From assembly GCA_016200325.1 (NCBI GenBank), contig JACQEZ010000008.1, positions 167,940 to 231,939 of the forward strand: DNA of 64,000 nucleotides, written 5' to 3'. The notes below the pieces were generated by a model. The model was not told the DNA's origin and searched no databases. It was given only the letters and a program-made list of their open reading frames with translations. The position numbers and the translations under genes are program-made. Positions 20,141 to 30,642 of the stretch are shown in pieces (position 1 is the stretch's first letter; each line of letters starts with the position of its first letter). Origin of the DNA: Candidatus Manganitrophaceae bacterium. Lineage in GTDB: Bacteria; Nitrospirota; Nitrospiria; SBBL01; Manganitrophaceae.

Positions 20141-21247
20141 TCAACCGCTTTGAACTTCGAATGAATCGATAAACCGCTTAAAGAGAAAATGGGCATCGCG
20201 CGGTCCCGGCGATGCTTCCGGATGGTATTGAACCGAAAAGACCGGGAGGGTCCGATGGCGCATCCCCTCGACCGTGTTGTCGTTCAGGTTGACATGGGTC
20301 AGCTCGACCTCTTTTTCGATCGATTGAATATCGACCGCAAAGCCGTGGTTCTCGGCGGTGATCTGGACTTGACGGGTCACCAGGTCCATGATCGGCTGAT
20401 TGCCGCCGTGATGGCCGAACTTGAGCTTCCTGCATTTCCCCCCGAGCGCCAGCCCGAGAATCTGATGGCCGAGACAGATTCCGAAGAGCGGCTTTTTCCC
20501 GATCAGCTTCTCCGTGTTCCGGATCGCGTAGGAGACCGCTTCGGGATCTCCCGGCCCGTTGGAGAGGAGGACGCCGTCGGGATTCATCGACAGTACTTTT
20601 TCGGCCGACGTCTCGGCCGGAATGACCGTCACCCGGCATCCCGCCTGCGTCAGCCGCCGGAGAATATTCTGTTTGATCCCGAAGTCATACGCGACGACAT
20701 GGTAACGCGCCGGGACAACCGGTTCTTGCCAGGCCCCTTCTTTCCAGGGATAGGCCTCCGCACAGGTGACCTGCCGGACCAGGTCTTGGCCTACCAGGGG
20801 CGGCTGCGCTTTTAATTTCTTCAAAAGCTGCGCCGTGTCAAACGCTTCCGTTGAAAGAATCCCTTGCATCGCCCCCCGATCGCGGAGCTTCCGGGTGAGG
20901 GCGCGGGTGTCGAGTCCTTGAATGGCGACGATCCCGCTTCGTTGCAAAAGCCGGTCGAGCGGTTCCGTCGCCCGCCAGTTGCTTGGAAAGCCGGAGTACT
21001 CTTTGACGATGAACCCTTCCAGCCACGGCCGCGGCGATTCGACATCGTCGGGGTTGACTCCGACGTTGCCGATCAGCGGATAGGTCATCGTGACGATCTG
21101 CCCTTTGTAGGAAGGGTCGGTAAGGATCTCCTGATAACCGCTCATGCTGGTGTTGAAGACCACCTCGCCGACCGCCTCTCCGTCGGCGCCGAACGACCGG
21201 CCGACGAAAGCCGTTCCATCTTCCAGGAGGAGAATCGCCCGGCTCAT
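20141..21247 (-). CDS. carA: Carbamoyl-phosphate synthase small subunit (glutamine amidotransferase)
   Basis: CarA hydrolyses glutamine and hands ammonia to CarB. It is 368 residues, normal size. The N-terminal domain opens [18 protein letters not shown], and the class I amidotransferase domain has the catalytic Cys in [10 protein letters not shown] and the His-Glu pair in [11 protein letters not shown] near the end. The ATG at 21247 overlaps the pyrC stop (ATGA). Downstream, sppA begins after 20 bases; carB follows only 1.4 kb further on. Confidence 0.97.
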   Translation of the reverse strand: MSRAILLLEDGTAFVGRSFGADGEAVGEVVFNTSMSGYQEILTDPSYKGQIVTMTYPLIGNVGVNPDDVESPRPWLEGFIVKEYSGFPSNWRATEPLDRLLQRSGIVAIQGLDTRALTRKLRDRGAMQGILSTEAFDTAQLLKKLKAQPPLVGQDLVRQVTCAEAYPWKEGAWQEPVVPARYHVVAYDFGIKQNILRRLTQAGCRVTVIPAETSAEKVLSMNPDGVLLSNGPGDPEAVSYAIRNTEKLIGKKPLFGICLGHQILGLALGGKCRKLKFGHHGGNQPIMDLVTRQVQITAENHGFAVDIQSIEKEVELTHVNLNDNTVEGMRHRTLPVFSVQYHPEASPGPRDAHFLFKRFIDSFEVQSG

Positions 21248-22563
21248 GAAGTTTTCCCCGGCTCTTTGCCCGCGCCGGCCGCTTCCGCAGAGGGGGTCCA
21301 CTTTCCGGCCACGACGATTCCGGCGATCCGGCCCTTCAGCTTCCAGCCGAGGAAGGGAGAGTTCTTGCTCTTCGATTTAAAGGAGCCGACATCGACGCTC
21401 CACTCCGCGGCGGGATCGATCACCGTCACGTCGGCGGTATCGCCGACGCCGAGCCGCCCGATTTTCTTCCCGATGATCCGCGCCGGACTCTCGGTCAGCT
21501 TTCGAATTAAGTCTTGTAATGACAGGACGCCTTCTTCCACCAACATCAGCGAGAGGGCGAACGCCGTCTCGAGCCCGATGATCCCGAACGGCGCATGGTC
21601 GATCTCGCACTCCTTCTCCTGCGCCGCGTGCGGGGCATGGTCGGTGGCAATCGCGTCGATCGTCCCGTCGGCCAATCCGGCCCGGACCTCTTCGAGATCG
21701 CGCCGCGTGGCGAGCGGCGGCTTCATCTTCGCGTTCGCGTCGAAGCCGCGGACCCGGTCGTCGGTCAGAGTAAAATAGTGCGGGCAGGTCTCCGCCGTCA
21801 CCGCGATCCCACGCCGCTTCGCCTCCCGGATAAGATGGACCGAGCCGCCGCAGCTGATGTGGGCGAGGTGGACCCGTGCCCCGGTCAGCTCCGCCAGGGC
21901 GATATCCCGCGCGACCATCACCGTCTCCGATGCCGCCGGAATTCCCTTGAGCCCGAGCGCCGTCGAGACCTCCCCTTCGAACATCACCCCGCCGGCCGAG
22001 AGGTTCAGGTCTTCGCAATGATCGATCACCGGGATATCGAAGATCTTCGCATACTCCATCGCCCGGCGCATTAATTCACTGTTCATCACCGGGCGGCCGT
22101 CGTCGGAGATGGCGACACAGCCGGCGGAGACCAGCTCCCCGATCTCGGCGAGCTCCTCCCCTTTTGACCCCTTCGTGATCGCGCCGACCGGAAGGACATG
22201 AACTTTTCCCTCCGCCTTCGCCCGCTCTAAAATAAACTCGGTGACCGACTGGTTGTCGTTGACCGGATTGGTATTCGGCATGCAGCAGATTGAAGTAAAC
22301 CCGCCCGCCGCCGCGGCCGCCGTCCCGCTCGCCACCGTCTCTTTGTATTCGAACCCCGGCTCGCGCAGATGACTGTGGAGATCGATCAGTCCCGGCACCA
22401 CGAGCTTGCCCGCGGCATCGATCCGCGTGACCGCCCCTTTGATTGCGAGCTTCGGGCCGATCTCCCGGACCACCCCCTCTTCGATCAAGAGATCGCCGAC
22501 TGCGTCGCGGCCGTGCGCCGGATCGAGGATCCGCCCCCCCTGAATCAAAATCCGCTCGGTCAT
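21244..22563 (-). CDS. pyrC: Dihydroorotase
   Basis: Dihydroorotase closes carbamoyl-aspartate to dihydroorotate. The 439-residue length and the motif [16 protein letters not shown] mark the class I, amidohydrolase-type enzyme with a binuclear zinc site; further metal or substrate residues appear in [17 protein letters not shown] and IATDHAPHA. The start at 22563 overlaps the pyrB stop and its own stop overlaps carA, so translation is tightly coupled. In many bacteria this dihydroorotase type forms a complex with PyrB, which fits the adjacency. Confidence 0.96.
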   Translation of the reverse strand: MTERILIQGGRILDPAHGRDAVGDLLIEEGVVREIGPKLAIKGAVTRIDAAGKLVVPGLIDLHSHLREPGFEYKETVASGTAAAAAGGFTSICCMPNTNPVNDNQSVTEFILERAKAEGKVHVLPVGAITKGSKGEELAEIGELVSAGCVAISDDGRPVMNSELMRRAMEYAKIFDIPVIDHCEDLNLSAGGVMFEGEVSTALGLKGIPAASETVMVARDIALAELTGARVHLAHISCGGSVHLIREAKRRGIAVTAETCPHYFTLTDDRVRGFDANAKMKPPLATRRDLEEVRAGLADGTIDAIATDHAPHAAQEKECEIDHAPFGIIGLETAFALSLMLVEEGVLSLQDLIRKLTESPARIIGKKIGRLGVGDTADVTVIDPAAEWSVDVGSFKSKSKNSPFLGWKLKGRIAGIVVAGKWTPSAEAAGAGKEPGKTS

Positions 22564-23483
22564 TGTTTCTCCCCGGAGAGTAAAAAGAGCAATGCCATCC
22601 GGACGGCCAGTCCATTCGTCACCTGGTCTAAGATTACGGAGGAGAGGCCGTCGGCCACCTCCGAGGTCACCTCCACCCCCCGATTGATCGGGCCGGGATG
22701 CATTACCAAGACGCCGCCGTTGGCGAGCGCCAATTTTTTGCTGTCCAACCCATACAGCCGCGCATACTCGCGCAGCGTCGGGAAATATCCTTTTCCCTGT
22801 CGTTCCAATTGCAGCCTCAGGAGGATGATCACGTCGGCCCCGGCGATCGCTTCTTCCAGACGGTAGTGGACCTTCACCCCCCACTGTTCTATTCCGCGCG
22901 GGATCATCGTCGGCGGACCGGCGAGATGGACCTCCGCGCCGAGCTTCTTCAGTCCATGAATGTCGGAGTGGGCGACCCGGCTGTGGAGGATGTCGCCGAC
23001 GATCACGACCTTCAGCCCCGCAATCGTCCCCTTCTTCTCTTTGATCGTAAAAAGATCGAGCAGCCCCTGGCTCGGGTGCTCGTGCGCGCCGTCGCCGGCG
23101 TTGATCACGGCGCTTCGCAACGCCCGGGCGAGAATATACGGCGCGCCCGACGACGCATGGCGGAGAATCAGGATGTCCGACTGCATCGCTTCGATGTTGC
23201 GCGCCGTGTCGAGGAGCGTCTCCCCCTTCACCACGCTGCTCGAAGAGGTCGAGATGTTGATCACGTCGGCGGAGAGCCGCTTGGCCGCCAGCTCGAACGA
23301 GGTTCGCGTCCGGGTGCTCGGCTCGAAAAAAAGGTTGACCACTGTCTTTCCCCGGAGGGTCGGCACCTTTTTGATTTCGCGGGTGGAGACCTCTTTAAAA
23401 GACTCTGCCGTTTGGAGAATCAGATCGATCTCCTCCCGCTCCAATTCGGCCACCGCCAAAATGTCTTTTCGCTTCAGTCCCAT
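22560..23483 (-). CDS. pyrB: Aspartate carbamoyltransferase catalytic subunit
   Basis: PyrB joins carbamoyl phosphate and aspartate, the committed pyrimidine step. 307 residues. The carbamoyl-phosphate loop [12 protein letters not shown] (about 50-61), the HPSQGLLDL motif and the [11 protein letters not shown] aspartate-site motif are all visible. No pyrI regulatory subunit is present, consistent with control by PyrR attenuation. It begins 24 bases after pyrR and overlaps pyrC by four bases. Confidence 0.97.
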   Translation of the reverse strand: MGLKRKDILAVAELEREEIDLILQTAESFKEVSTREIKKVPTLRGKTVVNLFFEPSTRTRTSFELAAKRLSADVINISTSSSSVVKGETLLDTARNIEAMQSDILILRHASSGAPYILARALRSAVINAGDGAHEHPSQGLLDLFTIKEKKGTIAGLKVVIVGDILHSRVAHSDIHGLKKLGAEVHLAGPPTMIPRGIEQWGVKVHYRLEEAIAGADVIILLRLQLERQGKGYFPTLREYARLYGLDSKKLALANGGVLVMHPGPINRGVEVTSEVADGLSSVILDQVTNGLAVRMALLFLLSGEKQ

Positions 23484-23507
23484 CGTCGCCTCAGGCGTGT
23501 GATCCGG

Positions 23508-24137
<630 letters not shown>

Positions 24138-24156
24138 CTATAAGTCGTCATCCGAA

Positions 24157-24178
24157 TCCTTACCAGCCTCACCGGACC
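24157..24178 (-). promoter_or_regulatory. PyrR-binding RNA element
   Basis: The minus-strand leader reads GGTCCGGTGAGGCTGG then TAAGGA, matching the conserved PyrR binding-loop core (UCC-G-GAGGCU followed by a purine-rich arm) known from Bacillus pyr leaders. It lies between the promoter and the terminator, where PyrR-UMP would favour the terminator hairpin. Confidence 0.75.
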
Positions 24179-24199
24179 GGTTTAAAGGGAATTGAGGTT

Positions 24200-24228
24200 A
24201 TTCTAGTGCGATGGGAGAGGAATGTCAA
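24200..24228 (-). promoter_or_regulatory. Sigma-70 promoter of the pyr operon
   Basis: On the minus strand, TTGACA (24228-24223), a 17-base spacer and TAGAAT (24205-24200). Predicted start near 24193, giving a leader of about 125 bases that contains the PyrR site and terminator. Confidence 0.75.
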
Positions 24229-24444
24229 GAGGTTATTGTTATGTTTCAGGTAGGCTCCTCTAAATCGTAATAGCGATGGAGTTCGAATGGTGTAATCGAA
24301 GACTGAAGAGAATCGTCGCTTCAAGTAAGTAGACGAGAGCTCGACCATTGAGGGCTATCAATGATGAATCGCCGATTTTCGCCTTTCCGCATGCTCTTCT
24401 TCAGGAGTAACGACCATCACTGGCATACGATTTGAAAAAGGAGC

Positions 24445-24987
24445 TCATCGTTCCTCACAAAGATCTCGCAACGCCAACACCGTCCGCCAATTCCGCGTCG
24501 TCGCAGGCACTCCCAACTTTCTTTCGAAAAAAGCATTATTCAGCTTCGTTCTCCCATAGCCATGCGGACAGTAAAGGAACACCACCTGATCGATCAACAC
24601 CGCCCGCTCCCCTTCCTGCGCTGGGAGGACGAGCTTTTCAAAATCAGTCTTCAAGATAGGCTGAAAGAGGAAGGTTGCGTGGAACAGTGTTTCTTTTCGA
24701 CCTAACTTCGGGAGCGGATTGGAAGCGGCGATGCGGTTCAGCTCCCCCGCCGACAGGACGAGGACATCCACCTGATGTCCGAACGCCTCGGCGATGTCGG
24801 CTTGGATGGCGGAGGCGAGCTTCTTTACATTGCTTCGACGGCTGCGGAAGACGACGTTTCCGCTTTGCAGATAATTCCGAGCGTCTTCGAATCCCAACGC
24901 CTTAAAGCGCTTCAGCAGATCGGCCATCCGGATTTGCTTTTGTCCGGAGACGTTGATCCCGCGCAGGAGTGCGATGAAAGAGGTCAT
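24445..24987 (-). CDS. DUF1697 family protein
   Basis: A 180-residue cytoplasmic protein with the clear family opening SFIALLRGINVSGQKQIRM and NYLQSGNVVF, and the mid-chain FLFQP element. DUF1697 proteins have a two-domain ferredoxin-like fold and no settled function. It is nine bases behind the GAF gene on the same strand, so the two probably share a transcript. Length is normal for the family. Confidence 0.85.
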   Translation of the reverse strand: MTSFIALLRGINVSGQKQIRMADLLKRFKALGFEDARNYLQSGNVVFRSRRSNVKKLASAIQADIAEAFGHQVDVLVLSAGELNRIAASNPLPKLGRKETLFHATFLFQPILKTDFEKLVLPAQEGERAVLIDQVVFLYCPHGYGRTKLNNAFFERKLGVPATTRNWRTVLALRDLCEER

Positions 24988-24996
24988 CGGATCGGT

Positions 24997-25713
24997 TTAT
25001 TCGCCGGGGTCGTCGGGACGGACGGTGGTGCGGCATTCGGGGCAGATGCTGTGGGAGAGTTTGGCGTCTGAATGCTTCAAGAGGTAATCCTCCAGCTGCT
25101 CCCAATAGCCGTCCTCCTGGCGGATCTTCTTGCACCAGGCGCAGATCGACAGGAGCCCCTGCAGCGTCTTGATGGTCGCGAGGCTCTCCTCGAGCCGGCT
25201 GATCGCCCGCCTTTGTTCCAGTTGAACGATGATCTGCCGGGCGAGCACCTCCAGCGCCAGGCGCTGATCGACGTCTAAAGAACGGGGGACATGGTCGATG
25301 ACGCAGAGCGTCCCGACCGCAACGCCGTTCGGCGAGATGAGCGGGGCGGCGGCATAAAACCGAATGTGCGGCGGTTGAAGGACGAGGGGATGGGTCGCGA
25401 AGCGCTCGTCGTTGTGAGCGTCGGGGACCATGAAGACGCCGCGTTGCTTGATCGCCTGCCCGCAGAAGGCGTGCGGAAAGGGGGCCTCCTGAACGTCGAG
25501 GCCGACATGCGATTTAAAAAAGAGGCGCTCGGCATCGACCAAGCTCATCAGCGCGATCGGAGCGCCGCAGATGCGGGAGGCAAGATGGGTGATCTCATCA
25601 AAACGGGCCTCGGGTCCCGTATCGAGCACCCGGTATTCCTGCAACACCCGAAGCCGCGTCTCCTCCGCTGACAAAGAGGAATCGATCCGATGGGGTTCCT
25701 CTGCCGGTCGCAT
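24997..25713 (-). CDS. GAF-domain protein with C-terminal zinc-knuckle
   Basis: A 238-residue soluble protein. A GAF domain spans about 20-165 (FDEITHLASRICGAPIALMS, PFPHAFCGQAI, YAAAPLISPNGVAVGTLCVI), of the type often fused to kinases or cyclases; here it is followed only by a helix and a Cys motif, CAWCKKIR...SHSICPEC, which likely binds a metal. Such GAF plus CxxC proteins often accompany two-component systems. The start at 25713 has AGGA eight bases upstream; a frame start at 25773 has no such support. Confidence 0.8.
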   Translation of the reverse strand: MRPAEEPHRIDSSLSAEETRLRVLQEYRVLDTGPEARFDEITHLASRICGAPIALMSLVDAERLFFKSHVGLDVQEAPFPHAFCGQAIKQRGVFMVPDAHNDERFATHPLVLQPPHIRFYAAAPLISPNGVAVGTLCVIDHVPRSLDVDQRLALEVLARQIIVQLEQRRAISRLEESLATIKTLQGLLSICAWCKKIRQEDGYWEQLEDYLLKHSDAKLSHSICPECRTTVRPDDPGE

Positions 25714-25812
25714 TTTTTCCTGATCTCCGTATGTATGATAAAGGGGTGGTGTAAGAAGGCACTGATATATCACACGCCGACATTAAAAACAATATCGCAA
25801 GTAGAATCCCGC

Positions 25813-26415
25813 CTATCCGATAAAGAGGGTAAACGGCGGCCGCCCCGCCAACCCGGGGACGGTGGTAGAGAGCAATAGATGAAAAGGCATCGTGAGGGCG
25901 GCGACGGCGACGGTCCGTGAGAGCGGCGCGAGACGCGGAATCTCCGCCAACTGGGCCAGGGTGTAAAAACCGCATTGGGCAATCTCTTCGGTCGGCGCCG
26001 AGACCAGCGCCCCGCCGACCGCTTCGAGCAGAAAGACCGCATAAGCGGTGTTCATCTCCGGATCGGCCCGGTTGCGAAACCCGACCATCCCGATCACGCG
26101 GCAATGGAGGCCGGTCTCCTCCTCAACCTCCCGCACAACGGCGACCTCCACCGTCTCATCGAGATCGACAAACCCCCCCGGGATCGTCCAACCTCCCCGG
26201 TTCGGCTCTTGATTGCGCTCGATCAGAAGGACGCGCCGCTCCCCCGTTTTTCGATCGATGTCGATCACCAGCCCCCCTACCCCGAGCGTGAAATGCCCAT
26301 AGTCGACGAACCCGCAACCCCCGACCTCTTTGGAACAGACGTAGCGCAGCAGCCGCTCGATTTTATGTTGGGCCAACGGCTTCCCACACTCCGGACAAAA
26401 ATTCATCTGCATCAT
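25813..26415 (-). CDS. Nudix hydrolase with N-terminal zinc ribbon
   Basis: A 200-residue enzyme. Residues 5-36 form a zinc ribbon (CPECGKPL...YVCSKEVGGCG), followed by a Nudix fold whose box reads GGFVDLDETVEVAVVREVEE, then ETG, giving the needed GX5EX7REUXEEXG pattern for Mg-dependent hydrolysis of nucleoside diphosphates linked to other groups. Members with this ribbon include NADH pyrophosphatase-like and ADP-ribose types; the substrate cannot be read from sequence. A GAGGTGTC leader supports the ATG at 26415. Confidence 0.88.
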   Translation of the reverse strand: MMQMNFCPECGKPLAQHKIERLLRYVCSKEVGGCGFVDYGHFTLGVGGLVIDIDRKTGERRVLLIERNQEPNRGGWTIPGGFVDLDETVEVAVVREVEEETGLHCRVIGMVGFRNRADPEMNTAYAVFLLEAVGGALVSAPTEEIAQCGFYTLAQLAEIPRLAPLSRTVAVAALTMPFHLLLSTTVPGLAGRPPFTLFIG

Positions 26416-26578
26416 GACACCTCACTTTTCCAACCGGTCTTTGACTTTAATTGAATCACCCGAATGAGTCAACCGCTCCTCCGGAGCGGGTCTATCAAAA
26501 CCGTCCCCCCGAATTCCCCCCTCGCTTTTCAATTCCCCTTGCACTAAAATAAAATCATCTCATCCCGGAGCCGTTCTG

Positions 26579-27589
26579 ATGCGAGCCATGGTCGTCGAAA
26601 AACGAGCCCCCCTCGAAGAAAGACCGCTGCAGCTCGTCCAACTCCCCACCCCGGAGCCGGGTCCCGGAGAGGTCCTGATCCGGGTCGAGGTCTGCGCGAT
26701 CTGCCGGACCGATCTGCATGTGGTCGAGGGGGAGCTGCCGCCCCACAAAAACAGAGTCGTCCCGGGCCATCAGGTGGTCGGTGAAATCGTCCGGCCCGGC
26801 GCCGAGGCAACCCGGTTTCAGGTCGGAGAGCGGGTCGGCGTCGCCTGGCTCTGGGCCGCATGCGGCGGCTGTCTCTACTGTTTGCGGGGCGATGAGAACC
26901 TCTGCGAGCTGCCGCAGTTTACCGGCTACGACGTCGACGGCGGTTACGCGGAATATATCGTCGCGCCGGAAGCGTTCATCTATCGGCTGCCGATCCGGCT
27001 TCCCGCCCATCAGGCCGCGCCGCTCCTCTGCGCCGGGATCATCGGCTACCGGGCGCTTCACAGAAGCAACATCCGGCAGGGAGGGCGTCTCGGACTCTAC
27101 GGCTTCGGCGCCTCGGCCCATGTTGTCATTCAGATCGCCCGATATTGGGGGTGTGAGGTCTATGTCGCAACCCGGGGGGAGAAACATCGCCGACTGGCGC
27201 AGGAGCTCGGCGCCGCCTGGGTCGGCGAAGCGGCCGACGCCCCGCCGATCAAGCTCGATGCCGCGATTATCTTCGCGCCGGCCGGAGAGCTTGTTCCGGC
27301 CGCGCTGCGCGCCGTCGATAAGGGCGGGACCGTCGCGGTCGCCGGAATTTATCTAACCGATATCCCGAGATTAAATTATCAGAAAGAGCTCTTCTACGAG
27401 AAAACCCTCCGGAGCGTCACCGCCAACACCCGCCGCGACGGAGAGGAGCTCCTCAAACTGGCGTCGGAGATTCCGATCCGAACCCACACGGAGCTCTTCG
27501 ACCTGGAAGAGGCGAACGAAGCGCTCTCCCGCCTTAAACACGACGGCATTCAAGGGGCCGGCGTCCTCCGGATCAAACGCAACGGATAA
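26579..27589 (+). CDS. Zinc-dependent alcohol dehydrogenase family protein
   Basis: A 336-residue medium-chain dehydrogenase. The catalytic zinc ligands Cys (EVCAICRTDLH) and His (PGHQVVGE) and the structural zinc cysteines (CGGCLYCLRGDENLC) are visible, as is a dinucleotide fold around 170-200 (GRLGLYGFGASAH), where the last Gly-rich turn is GFGASA rather than the usual GxGGxG. It most resembles AdhA-type NAD(P)-linked alcohol dehydrogenases. It is divergent from the Nudix gene and monocistronic. The first ATG has GGAG 11 bases before. Confidence 0.88.
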   Translation: MRAMVVEKRAPLEERPLQLVQLPTPEPGPGEVLIRVEVCAICRTDLHVVEGELPPHKNRVVPGHQVVGEIVRPGAEATRFQVGERVGVAWLWAACGGCLYCLRGDENLCELPQFTGYDVDGGYAEYIVAPEAFIYRLPIRLPAHQAAPLLCAGIIGYRALHRSNIRQGGRLGLYGFGASAHVVIQIARYWGCEVYVATRGEKHRRLAQELGAAWVGEAADAPPIKLDAAIIFAPAGELVPAALRAVDKGGTVAVAGIYLTDIPRLNYQKELFYEKTLRSVTANTRRDGEELLKLASEIPIRTHTELFDLEEANEALSRLKHDGIQGAGVLRIKRNG

Positions 27590-27654
27590 AGAACCGATCC
27601 AAAACGACTCGAAGAACAGACCCGGCGCCGTCCGGATGAGAAGGCAAAGACCCT

Positions 27655-28176
27655 TTATTTTAGGGGGGGGCGAGGGCCGCTGGGCGGCTGGGGGGTTCTC
27701 TTCGCCACCTCTTTTAGAATGTCCTCCCTCAATCTTTGGAGTGCTTCTTTGACCGCATCATTCTTGAGGATGCCGGCGGGAATGGCGTCGAATCGATCAT
27801 TGATCGCCCCCACCAGGGACTCGTTCGCCGGTATTGCGCGGCGGTCGAGCGACGTCTGAAGGTGGAGCATCGCGTCGGTGTTTGCAGCGAGATTTTTGTT
27901 CATCGATTCAAGCAACGTCTTAATCTCCGCGAGGGTGTCGGCCGACCGCAAGGCGGAGAGCGCCGCCAATCCGCCGGAGCTGATGGAAGATCCGTCGCAC
28001 CGTCTGGCATCGGCGTTCCAGTTCTCGAAACAGATGAGGTCTCCATAGGTGCTCGGCAAGATGACCTTGCCGTCATACGCCTCGAGGTTCTGAGCCTCCA
28101 GGGAAGAGACCTCGATCATTGACACGAACAAGAATGACATCAACACAGACAGGATCAAGCCCAGTGGACGGTTCAT
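27655..28176 (-). CDS. Secreted hypothetical protein
   Basis: A 173-residue protein with an N-terminal signal peptide (LGLILSVLMSFLFVSMIEV, cleaved near SLEAQ) and no recognised domain. Two cysteines (LICFENW, ARRCDG) near residues 49-60 may form a disulfide; the remainder is helical and polar, ending in a proline-rich tail. The ATG at 28176 has GGAGG ten bases upstream; an upstream frame extension to 28338 is non-coding in character. It is next to the Mla operon, 52 bases after its last gene, and could be part of it. Confidence 0.65.
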   Translation of the reverse strand: MNRPLGLILSVLMSFLFVSMIEVSSLEAQNLEAYDGKVILPSTYGDLICFENWNADARRCDGSSISSGGLAALSALRSADTLAEIKTLLESMNKNLAANTDAMLHLQTSLDRRAIPANESLVGAINDRFDAIPAGILKNDAVKEALQRLREDILKEVAKRTPQPPSGPRPPLK

Positions 28177-28228
28177 CAATCGCTCCCTCCGCTCTTTTCG
28201 TTTTGATGACCCGGCCTGAGAGCGAACC

Positions 28229-28960
28229 TCAGCAGGGATCCGACGGGCGCGCCTCTTTGCAGCGGGCGATCCAGTCTGAAAGTTCGCCGAGCAGCCTGGC
28301 GACGGCGCGGTTGGCGGCGAGGACCCCTCCGTAAGCATCTTCGCTGGGGGCCGGTTCGAAAACTTCGAAGACCTTCGTGCCGACGGGACGAAGCTGCTGC
28401 AGGTCGACCAGCTGCGCGCGGAGCGTCAGTCGGACGCGGCTCGGCGCTTCAAAAAACTCTTGGCTGAGGGCGAGATCATCGGAATCGACCCGGTAATCTC
28501 CTCGGACCGCGGTCGGCGTCGGCACCACCGCCTGCCAGGTGTCGGTCCGCTCCAACGCTTGAACCAGCAACGGCGCCAACATGCGGGCGGGGGTATCGGC
28601 CCATTCGCTGGCGGCGTAATAACCGACCTCATTCGGCCGCCGAAGATAGGCGATCCGCTCCGTGTCGAAACCCGACTGCGCCTGCGGAAGGGCAACCAGC
28701 AACACCGCCATCGCTCCCCTCCCCTGCGCCCCCCGTCCGATCGTCTCGGGCGGCGCGGTCGCGGTCCAATCGGGGTTCAGAAGATAGGTGTGGACCACCT
28801 TCTCTTTTACGGGGCCGGGAAAAGAACAGGCAGCGACGACCGTCAGAAATAGTGATAGGAAAACGCGTCGACCCACCGGTCGGATCAAGCCGAAATCATC
28901 TATCTCGCCAATTTTGTCAATCTTGCCGATTGTGTCGGGCATAGAAAAGGTCCAACTCAC
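28229..28960 (-). CDS. ABC-type transport auxiliary lipoprotein (PqiC-like)
   Basis: A 243-residue lipoprotein: signal peptide with lipobox VVAAC around residue 45, then the auxiliary-component fold (YLLNPDW, VALPQAQSGFDTERIAYLRR, YYAASEWADTPARML). Such proteins sit at the outer-membrane side of MlaD-type lipid carriers. The first 30 residues (IGKIDKIGEIDD) are encoded by a nine-base tandem repeat and may be untranslated, with a later start such as Met7 used. The ATG overlaps the mlaD stop by four bases. Confidence 0.85.
   Translation of the reverse strand: MSWTFSMPDTIGKIDKIGEIDDFGLIRPVGRRVFLSLFLTVVAACSFPGPVKEKVVHTYLLNPDWTATAPPETIGRGAQGRGAMAVLLVALPQAQSGFDTERIAYLRRPNEVGYYAASEWADTPARMLAPLLVQALERTDTWQAVVPTPTAVRGDYRVDSDDLALSQEFFEAPSRVRLTLRAQLVDLQQLRPVGTKVFEVFEPAPSEDAYGGVLAANRAVARLLGELSDWIARCKEARPSDPC
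28905..28941. repeat. Short tandem repeat, nine-base period
   Basis: Four successive nine-base units of the type CTCGCCAAT, TTTGTCAAT, CTTGCCGAT, TGTGTCGGG at the start of the auxiliary lipoprotein gene. They are diverged but keep phase, and they encode the repetitive IGKIDKIGEID stretch. Part of a wider pattern of short arrays at gene borders in this window. Confidence 0.45.
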
Positions 28961-29844
28961 TCTCCCGGTCCGCGCGGAAGCGGCCCCTTGCCGAAGATCA
29001 GGGCGTTCGGCTCCCGCTCCAGCTTCGACGCGAGCCGCTTCGTGGTGGCGGTCAGCTGCCTCAGCTCCGACACGAGCAGACCTGATTCAGTCAATGTCTG
29101 TCCGGTAAAGACGTCGAGGCTGGCCCGATTGTGATCGATCAGCCGCTCCACCATCGCGCTCGTCTGCACGGCGCGGTTCGACATCTCTTGCAGCGCCTGG
29201 GAGCTCTCCTGAAGGCGAGTGAGAAGGATCGGCAGCTGCTCGCCGACCCTTTCGGTCATCCGATCGACGGTTTGGGTGATTTTCGCCGTTTCGGTCAAGA
29301 GCTGCCGGACCGCCGCGCGATTCTCGTCGTTGACCAGGGTTTGGGTATTGACGGTCAGGTCGTCTAAATGATGAATCAGCCGCGGCAGCGACGGATCGGT
29401 GAGCGCGCGGGAGAGCAGGGCGTACAAAGAGGGGGTGTTTTGAATGACCGGATAACGCTCTCCTGGTCTTGCGGTGAGGGGAGGCGACTCCCGGCTGCCG
29501 TTGGTTAGATTGATCAAGGCGACCCCGGTCAGCCCCTGGAACTCCAATACTGCTTCGGTATCGATCTTCACCGGCGTCTCGGGCGCGACCGAAAGGGTCA
29601 GCCGGACCTGCTCGGGACGGTTCGGATCGACCACCATCTCCCTGAGGTATCCGACATCGACCCCGTGATATTTGACCGACGCGTCGACGCTCAACCCGGT
29701 GACCGACTCCTGCACATAGACATAATAATGCCGATATTCCTTCCGGTACTCCCGTTTGCCGAGCCAGAGGAGTACGCCGACCAGCGCCGCGCCGAAGAGG
29801 AGGACGAAGAGGCCGACCCGCGTATAATTCACTTTTTGTTCCAT
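28957..29844 (-). CDS. mlaD: MlaD family substrate-binding protein
   Basis: A 295-residue inner-membrane-anchored MCE protein that would carry phospholipid between membranes. One N-terminal helix (VGLFVLLFGAALVGVLLWLG) is followed by a single MCE domain (VTGLSVDASVKYHGVDVGYL through FQGLTGVALINL) and a long helical tail with coiled-coil character. Only one MCE domain fits the MlaD rather than PqiB or YebT type. It overlaps the ATPase gene upstream by 16 bases and the lipoprotein gene downstream by four. Confidence 0.92.
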   Translation of the reverse strand: MEQKVNYTRVGLFVLLFGAALVGVLLWLGKREYRKEYRHYYVYVQESVTGLSVDASVKYHGVDVGYLREMVVDPNRPEQVRLTLSVAPETPVKIDTEAVLEFQGLTGVALINLTNGSRESPPLTARPGERYPVIQNTPSLYALLSRALTDPSLPRLIHHLDDLTVNTQTLVNDENRAAVRQLLTETAKITQTVDRMTERVGEQLPILLTRLQESSQALQEMSNRAVQTSAMVERLIDHNRASLDVFTGQTLTESGLLVSELRQLTATTKRLASKLEREPNALIFGKGPLPRGPGE

Positions 29845-30641
29845 CGCTGCTCCTTTGCCATCGGTTCCGCCGGTCCGGTGAGCCCGCGCGGCCCTTGAAA
29901 AAACGCCCGGACCTGTAGATCATTCGACCGGGAAAGCTCCGTCATCGTTCCGATCGCGAGGATTTTCCCCTCGCTGAGCATCGCGACACGGTCCGCCAGC
30001 CGCCAGAGGGTGTCGAGGTCGTGTGTGACCATCACCACCGTCAGACCGAGCCATCCTTTCAGGCGGTCGATCAGATCAGCGAATCCCCGGGCGCTGATCG
30101 GGTCCAACCCGGCCGTCGGCTCGTCGAGAAAGAGCAGCTCGGGATCGAGCGCAATCGCGCGGGCCAGCGCGGCCCGCCCTCGCATCCCGCCGCTGAGCTC
30201 GTCCGGATATTTGCCGGCTCCCCCCGGCGGAAGGCCGGCCAGTCCGATTTTGACCGCGGCGATCTCCTCGATTAACCGGTCGCTGAGATCGGTATGCTCC
30301 TTCAGCGGGACGGCGGCATTTTCGGCCACCGTCAGGGCGCTGAAGAGCGCTCCGTCTTGGAATAAAACCCCCCACCGACGGCGGAGTTGTAGCGCCCGGT
30401 CGGGATCGATGGCGCTCAGATCCTGTCCCAACACCCGGATCGATCCGCCGTCGGGCTCTCGCAGAAGGGTCATCTCCCGCAGCAGGACCGACTTCCCGCT
30501 CCCGCTCCGGCCGACGATGGCGAAGAGCTCACCCCGGTAGACCGTGAAGCTGATGTCGCGATGGACCACCGTACTGCCGAAGGTGGTCGAGACCTGCCTG
30601 ACTTCCACCACCGGATCTGCCTTTTGCGGCGGGGCGGCCAC
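29829..30641 (-). CDS. mlaF: MlaF-type ABC transporter ATP-binding protein
   Basis: A 270-residue ATPase of the phospholipid transporter. Walker A GRSGSGKSVLLR, signature LSGGMRGRAALARA, Walker B ELLFLDEPTAGLDP and the switch His (VMVTHDL) are all present. I propose a GTG start at 30641, after GGTGGA at the end of mlaE; the frame stays open to 30692 but that part overlaps mlaE further. It overlaps mlaD. Confidence 0.93.
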   Translation of the reverse strand: MAAPPQKADPVVEVRQVSTTFGSTVVHRDISFTVYRGELFAIVGRSGSGKSVLLREMTLLREPDGGSIRVLGQDLSAIDPDRALQLRRRWGVLFQDGALFSALTVAENAAVPLKEHTDLSDRLIEEIAAVKIGLAGLPPGGAGKYPDELSGGMRGRAALARAIALDPELLFLDEPTAGLDPISARGFADLIDRLKGWLGLTVVMVTHDLDTLWRLADRVAMLSEGKILAIGTMTELSRSNDLQVRAFFQGPRGLTGPAEPMAKEQRWNKK

Positions 30642-30642
30642 G